Source: Apostichopus japonicus (Eukaryota > Echinodermata > Holothuroidea > Aspidochirotida > Stichopodidae). From it: DNA of 64,000 bases. Positions 57,880 to 64,000 of this stretch are shown here, in pieces. A program made the translations under genes and the position numbers. The first letter of the stretch is position 1, and every line of letters starts with the position of its first letter. The stretch covers positions 11,126,984-11,190,983 of the forward strand of contig NC_092564.1 of assembly GCF_037975245.1 (NCBI RefSeq), given 5' to 3'. Below the pieces are notes generated by a model. The model did no database searches, was not told the origin of the DNA, and saw only the letters and a program-made list of their open reading frames with translations.

Positions 57880-58198
57880 TCATTGGCAGAGAGTCAAGCA
57901 TATAGAAGTTTGAAAGTTCCTGACGAATTGTGCAGTGTTTCAATACAATAACATTATGACCATGGTGAAGAAAACATTAGTATAATCAGCAGAACAAGAT
58001 AGTGGAACATTTCTCTGATACTTCATGTATATCATTGACATAAATGATAAAAAGTAACGGCCCTAAAATAGATCCTCGTGGAACACCACACACTGTAATC
58101 ATCGTCTTGGAACATACATTATTGAAAGTAGTGAATTGTATTCTGTCGGACTTATCTTTCTCACCACTTCCATCAATATTCTTAGACGATCCTCTCAA
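57880..58198 (-). pseudogene. Non-LTR retrotransposon RT fragment (CR1/Jockey-like)
   Basis: The minus frame contains VCGVPRGSILGPLLFIIYVN DI, the hallmark RT block (GVPQGSxLGPLLFxxYVNDL). The following active-site block is damaged: ILF then a frameshift and ADYTNVFF where FADDTNVF is expected. The 5' side is cut off by a (TG)n tract at about 58235. Confidence 0.85.
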
Positions 58199-58232
58199 AC
58201 ATCTTGTTTACTACTATATAAATAAGGTCACC

Positions 58233-58262
58233 ACACACACACACGCACACATACACACACAA
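58233..58262. repeat. (CA)n microsatellite
   Basis: ACACACACACGCACACATACACACAC at the truncated edge of the RT fragment. Confidence 0.85.
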
Positions 58263-58829
58263 CGTACACTCCCTATATCAGATTTCAACTATCCATACCT
58301 TAGGAAGGAATTTTGACCAACATCAACTAATTTGCGCAAGTACAGGTATACAATAGCGATGCACCATTTGCGGTGTTGCTTGAGGATTTAATTAAAAGGT
58401 CGCTGAAATGTTACGGAAGGTTCTCATATATACGAGATTCACACACATGCATGGAGCCAAACGTGATACCAGTAACTTGTCGTTTTATATTGGTTTCCAT
58501 TGTCTTTAGCTTCATAATTGTAAAAAGGAGAAATACAGATAATTATCATATGTAGCTGAGGTGGGTCTTTGTATCATTTATGTTGGTTTAATTTTACTGC
58601 AGTAACTACATAGTTACAAAAGAATCAGCCTTTTGTTTTTTGGCTGAAATAATTAGTATTTGCATTGTCCAGTCTATATGACACGTTTAAACAACAATTA
58701 CAAATTAACCTGGTGGTTATGATTTATCATTTTACTAATCTTATGACAAATGTCTGGCATTTACGCCATGATACTTTGTAATTATAGATAATAATTCAAC
58801 TTTCCGTCCTACGATAACTAAACGATGGC

Positions 58830-59515
58830 ATTGCATTGGTCAGTGACATAGGGTAGGAGAGCACTACAACCAACCAATGACACTGCTTTGGTCAGTGACT
58901 TAGGTTAGGGGAGCACTGCGACTAACCAACGACACTGTATTGATTAGGGACGTAGCTAGGTTAGGGGGCACTACAACTAACCAACGACACTGTATTGATT
59001 AGGGACGTAGGGTAGGGAGCACTATACGATAACCATCCAATGCCACTGTACTGATTGATCAGGGACGTATGTTAGGGGAGCACTACGACTAGCCAATGCC
59101 ACTGTATTGATCAGTGACGTAGGGTAGGGAGCACTACTTCCAACAAATGGCACTGCTTTGGTCAGTGTCGTAGGGTAGGGGAGCACAACAACTAACCAAC
59201 GACACTGTACAGATCAGGGACGTAGGGTAGGAAGTACTACGATAACCAACAAATGACACTGCTTTGATCAGTGACGTCGGATAGGGGAGCAAAACAACTA
59301 ACAAATGACACTGCTTTGGTCAGTGACGAAGGTTAGGGGAGCACTACAACTAACCAATGCCACTGTATTGATCAGTGACGTAGGGTAGGGGGGCACTACG
59401 ATAACTAACCGATGACACTGTATTAATAAGGGACATAGGGTAGGAGAGCACTGCCATAACCAACAAATGACACTGTATTGATCAGTGACGTAGGGTAGGG
59501 GAGCAGTACGATAAC
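58830..59515 (+). repeat. About 50-bp minisatellite, 13-14 units
   Basis: Units of ACTAACCAATGACACTGCTT TGGTCAGTGACGTAGGGTAG GGGAGCACTAC with substitutions (TATTGATCAGGG in place of GCTTTGGTCAGT). The unit itself contains the CAGTGACGTAGGGTAGGGG word, close to the hAT-type terminus CAGTGACGTAGC. Confidence 0.9.
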
Positions 59516-60366
59516 GAGACGAGGATACTGTATTATCACATGTTGATCACTGCAATTGCTGAATGTATAAGCACTCACTAATGAGAGTTATTAGATCAGT
59601 CTAATTATTTCAGAGAAGCTTGTTTATGTTTTTTCCCCTTCTTACTATAATTGATAGTATGAGTGCAAAAACGTATATATGCCTAGTGCGATAAATATCG
59701 AATAGTACATCTTGAAAAGGCAAAGGTAAAAGAGACACTCAACACGCAAAATGGTTTAATTCAAACTTCAATAATCAGTTCTGATTGGATATCTTTATTC
59801 TATAGTCTCTGTGCGATATATTTGAAATTCACTAACGAAGGATTTGAGATTGCAGAAAGATCATCGTTAGATAATACTTATTTAGGTTTACAATTAGAAG
59901 TGGAACATCTCTGTGGTGTATTAAATAAGCCAAATAGCCAAACTCTAGAATTAACCTAGCTATGGGGAGCCGTATGAACATGTCAAACTAAGGTTTTAAT
60001 TGAGCTAATTGATGTATCTGTCTTTTTAAGGCATCGCGGATTATCAATCGCCGTCAAAACGACGGCGTAGAAGAGAAAGACACGGTGTGCTGAGAATTCA
60101 ATTATAAACCATGCCGTGTTGGGAGATAATACAGTCGTATAGGGAAAATAAGAAAATGAAATAAATTTCACAAGGGCGAATGTGTGATACACTCAAAACA
60201 GAATGTTTTCCCCGCCCCCCCCCACTTTTCATACGATTACAAAGCTTTTACATGGTATGTAAAGTGTTAGGAGGGGTGGGAGGGGGATGATCAAGCCCGT
60301 TACCCGCCTGGATAAGACGTTCATATACTACAACTTATGGTCGGTACGGTAATGTGCATAAACACA

Positions 60367-60671
60367 CGATACATACAGAAAACACGGTTACTACTGTAAA
60401 TCTTTTAGTTTTGTACCAAAAGTATAAGAACTGGATCGTGCTATAAATTGGTAGCATGTGCTATTAGGATTACAGTTAGAACTGAGGATATGTGTAATTC
60501 TAATAAATCCAGTTGTTGGGATTTGTTGGAATTACAAATATCCTCAGTTCTTACTGTAATTCTAATAACACATGCTATCGATTTATCAGATTTGTCAGCA
60601 CAATCCAGTATTTTACTGTGGTACAAAACTTTAAGATTTAACAATAGTTACTGTGATCTCTGCGTGAATCG
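60367..60671. mobile_element. Palindromic MITE, copy 2
   Basis: About 305 bp, homologous to 16679-16952 and also inverted about its centre (AATCCAGTTGTTGGGATTTG). Ends CGATACATACAG and CTGCGTGAATCG (with GATC insert). Both orientations give open frames that are shadows of the palindrome. Confidence 0.85.
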
Positions 60672-61052
60672 TCTGGCATTAATTATCATGGCTCGTTTTG
60701 CGTACAAGTACACCATTTATGATCATACGTATTGCATAAATAGAATCCATGTTGATTTTCTGATAAAGTTGTCAAACATAAGTTAATTACATTATTTTAA
60801 TGGCTATATTATTCGTACATATCTTTCTGCTGTCTTGAGTGATGTCCGCATTAGTGCGTATATAATCATCCCGTGATTAAGAAAGACGTTAATGGTAGCA
60901 ACAGGCTCATATAAAATGCAATCATGCAATAATGAATCAAATGGAATCAAAACTACCCAAAATCCCAATTCTGTAATGTTTGTTAGGAGAAGCAATCCCA
61001 GCTATCGTCAATAATTGGTGATTTCATCAAGGTCATAAGGAGGTGAAATTTT

Positions 61053-61078
61053 CTCTGTAATCTTTGTGTGAATCGGCT
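61053..61078. mobile_element. Terminal scrap of the palindromic MITE
   Basis: TCTCTGTAATCTTTGTGTGA ATCGGC matches the right tip of the MITE copies. Solo end, 380 bp beyond copy 2. Confidence 0.6.
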
Positions 61079-61899
61079 GATTTTTTTTTTCTTTCTTCAC
61101 ATGCATTTTAAAGGTAAATCTAACAGTAATGAAACTGGCGCCAATAACAATATGAGATCATGTTATACAAGATTTGAAAGTCAATGTTTGCAAACCTATT
61201 ACTGTATACGAAAAATAAACAATTTAAGAAATAAAGAAACACATCAACTTCAAACATTATGTGGCATTGTGTTTCCATAATTAGACTTAATCAAGTCTTC
61301 AGTGTTTGTTTGAAGAAACAATTGAAGCTGTGATATCTCGTAATTTAAATGAGATGTTTGCTTAACTGTTTGGGGGGAATTTGGGGAAATTCATCGCATA
61401 TATCTATATAGCATAACATGTAAACAATGATGGTTGGGTTGGCGCCGGCTCCTCCTTTAATTAGCAAACAGAGATGAACGCATAAAGCAACGCCGGACGA
61501 AACGGTTCTCTCAAAAATCCGTTTATTCCAGGTAGGTTAAATAAGACAATTTCTTGGAATTATTAATTAAACCTCGGTAAACTTAAGTCAAATGAGCAGA
61601 GGACGTATAGGATAATAGGAATCAAACTATAACACAATGTTTAAAACAAATTAACTGGGAAACGGAAATTATGTATAAGTTGTGTTGATGCGGTCTTTGT
61701 TAATGTAAGATTAATTCTCAGATAAAGCTGTAAATAGTTCTCTTTTGAATGTAAATAAATTGTATAGTAGAGAATACTCCGTTATCTTGATTATTCTTTT
61801 TTTCCTCTTCATTTTTTTTTACGAGGAAACCAGATAACCCTCGAATACAAGTTTGAAACTATTATTTTTCCTGCGTTCATCTTCCTTATTCTGTTCTGA

Positions 61900-62830
61900 G
61901 TTTTAACTTGCGAATCCACGACCATGTATCCGCGCAGAGCTATGAAACAGACATCTGTTTGGACTTAGCTAAATTCGATGCTTCTATCATACGCCGCGCG
62001 AGCAAACGCACGGTTTCTCGTATCGCACCCAAAAACACTTATAAAAATTTTACAGAAGTACCCCGGAAACAACCCTCGTGGATACTAACGTCCGTACATA
62101 TAGTGTGAAGGCCCTGACCAATCTGAGACTATACCTGCACAGTCCTAAGGTGAGCCGCGACTAATCGGGGCGACTGACACACCCAGTCTATTGCCTGTCC
62201 GTACCAAGCACAAGGGAACACCCAAATACAAGTAAAATGAAATATTCCCTAATACGTATACGTTGTGCTGCCTGACTCTAAAAATTAGCCCCTTGCCCTC
62301 CGCGGAGCTCATCGGATGTTTAAATGAAACACGACGAGGTGGATTTCGTACAACGGGTCAATTCCATAGATTTTGGCTGCAACACCTTTCAATTGATCTC
62401 AGTTTCGGGAATTCCCACCACCAGACCAGCCTGTGCTGACGGGGCGACTTCGTAAACTGTACATAAGGGGTTTCTGATTATTGTACATCCACTGCTACAC
62501 TTTCACCTATACTAACTAACTCTGCCTATTGAGCATCTCTAAGCTCATCCATCAAGGGAGCTAAAGTTAGTACGTATGGTCTAAATCTAAAGTTCCCATT
62601 TGAATTTGCTGCGCTTTGATTTGTACCTGCCAATAATCCTGGAGAATTTAAACTTATACCCGCGGCATAAACGTCACACTCTGACGTCCCTATGTCCCAA
62701 ACCGTGGTTAAATGTTGGGGTTAACTGGCAGGGTCACCAGATGGGACTGGTCGTCGCCACCATTTGCATGGGATATGCCATTCCTATGATAAAATATGAT
62801 CCATTCATACGGATCTAATTCGAAGGACAA
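61900..62830. other. GC-richer block of unknown nature
   Basis: GC rises to about 50% here against about 37% around. No tandem structure or terminal repeats are visible. Both strands contain stretches that read like protein for 30-60 codons but are broken by stops, as expected for an old coding or retroelement relic. Confidence 0.4.
61901..62108 (+). CDS. Possible exon at the start of a GC-richer block
   Basis: A very good acceptor tract (TTCATCTTCCTTATTCTGTTCTGAG) precedes a phase-2 frame FNLRIHDHVSAQSYETDICL then DLAKFDASIIRRASKRTVSR to a TGA at 62108. There is no recognised domain and no partner exon. Confidence 0.25.
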
Positions 62831-64000
62831 CATCTTGCCCTTCTCCTTCTAGGTTCATTGTCCACTGGTATTTAATATTAATAAAGATTATCAGATCTAC
62901 TTCCTATAGACTTTACTTGAATAACCCGAATTGAGAAAAATCGAAGCTGTTTGAAAGTCAGCCGACTACCCTCGTTTCGTTCCAGTAATGTCCATTATTC
63001 GTTATTTATTTGCCTTTATCAATAAACCGAATACCTCAGACAATCTTCTTCCAGGGTCGATACCTAATATTCATGCTCTAATCACCTCGTCCCTACGAGG
63101 CTTGCGGGTACAAAGATCGTACTCAGAATCCACGTGTATGGTTTTCCTTTTTTTTCTGTATTTTACTATGATAAATGGTGTTCGAAGACTCAATTGGTGT
63201 AGTTTAGACATTTCCCCCAAAATAACCACCTTAACTTCACCGGCATTGCGTGATAGGCATTAAGAGCTGGTCAATTAGAGTCAGTGTGATTGAATCGCAA
63301 TTTAACGGATGGTGGGTTTCCGATTAAGTAATACAGCCCTCTTCTTCGGTGTTTTTTCTTTGTCCTCTTTGTCTTTCGATTAATTCCGATACTCATTATT
63401 GATATTTCATTAGATAGGCCTACGTATAGTAAATTTTACGGTAGCAGTGCTGTTCATACCATTAATCATGCAACAGCTGAAGATGACTCAACAGAAACGA
63501 ATAGGAAAATACCGAGTGGAGTTTGAACCTCTTAGTTTGTAAGTTCCGGGAAAAGTTGTAAGTTAATTTTAGCGACACAAAATCTCTTTAATTTCCTCTC
63601 TTGTTCATGACGTTGTTTAATTTAGACTTAAAAGTACGTATTTTGGGGTTTCCAATGACGTATACATCGCGTTAAAACAAAAAATGACTTTATCTAAACT
63701 TTCACTGGTTATACTTGAAATGACATGTTAACGGTATTTAATGAAATTGGCTTACGTGGCTAACTGTCTTAATTTAGTTTTTTTTTTGTTTTTTTTTTGT
63801 GGGGTGATCAGTGTTAGTTTTATTTCAAATAACGTGCATATCTTGCTTTGAAGTATAGCGATAAGAAAGAAATTGTTAAAATCCGGTCGTAAAATATATG
63901 AGCTACTGGTGTGTGACGTCACATGTTGTTTCGAGTGGGACGAAAGTCAAACGCGTTTCTATTTGGTTGACATTCAGTCGAGTGAACATAAAACAGTGGA
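62831..64000. other. No supported gene, window end
   Basis: A plus frame at 62988-63263 begins next to an AG after TTTCGTTCCAG but is rich in common residues and unsupported otherwise. Confidence 0.4.

Noticed and set aside
60441-60786. Overlapping plus and minus ORFs of 67 and 112 codons
   Set aside because: They arise from the palindromic MITE, which reads the same on both strands.

Overview
This is a gene-poor, AT-rich eukaryotic window (about 37-38% GC by eye) from an animal genome. Introns carry GT-AG signals. Interspersed repeats include tRNA-derived SINEs, a Tx1/L1-like LINE, a CR1/Jockey-like reverse transcriptase scrap, a Penelope-like remnant and many short hAT-type elements with CAGGG(A/G)CGTAGC ends. 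That repeat mix suggests a marine invertebrate, most likely an echinoderm, but nothing in the window names the species. There is no rRNA, no canonical tRNA gene, no CRISPR array and no prokaryotic operon. Almost all open frames listable above 60 codons are chance frames. The coding sequence that can be supported sits in short exons, found by reading splice signals and codon phase by hand.

Regions: 0-8 kb is mostly non-coding, with the signal-peptide exon and one following cysteine-containing exon of a minus-strand gene (gene B, 5.99-6.64 kb). From 8.7 to 12.8 kb two inverted arrays of a 30-bp repeat bracket a decayed Penelope-like element and an unrelated plus-strand exon. From 13 to 19 kb come a SINE head, nested hAT-type elements, a palindromic MITE and a minisatellite split by a hAT insertion. 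From 20 to 27 kb there is a small TATA-box ORF, a degenerate tandem array and a possible terminal exon.

From 27.6 to 40.2 kb lies the best gene model, gene A, on the minus strand: seven coding exons, all phase-compatible, from a signal peptide to a stop, giving a predicted secreted protein of about 236 residues that I do not recognise. Its first intron contains a plus-strand nested gene (gene D, 35.2-37.05 kb). A further frame-preserving exon of gene A at 33.8 kb carries an in-frame stop. From 43.6 to 44.3 kb are the last two exons of another minus-strand cysteine-rich secreted-type protein (gene F). A plus-strand ORF at 46.1 kb has a weak beta-trefoil (FGF-like) look.

From 47 to 60 kb repeats dominate: SINE copies, a GATGGATA array cut in two by a 1.9-kb hAT-type insertion, a decayed Tx1/L1-like LINE, a LINE RT fragment with a 3' hairpin motif, and a 50-bp minisatellite. 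From 60 to 64 kb there is a second palindromic MITE copy and a GC-richer block (61.9-62.8 kb) of unknown nature.

Three separate loci (A, B, F) encode small signal-peptide or cysteine-bearing extracellular-type proteins with phase-1 introns. That pattern is typical of secreted ligands and extracellular modules. Their family is not recognised, and whether they are related to one another is unknown.
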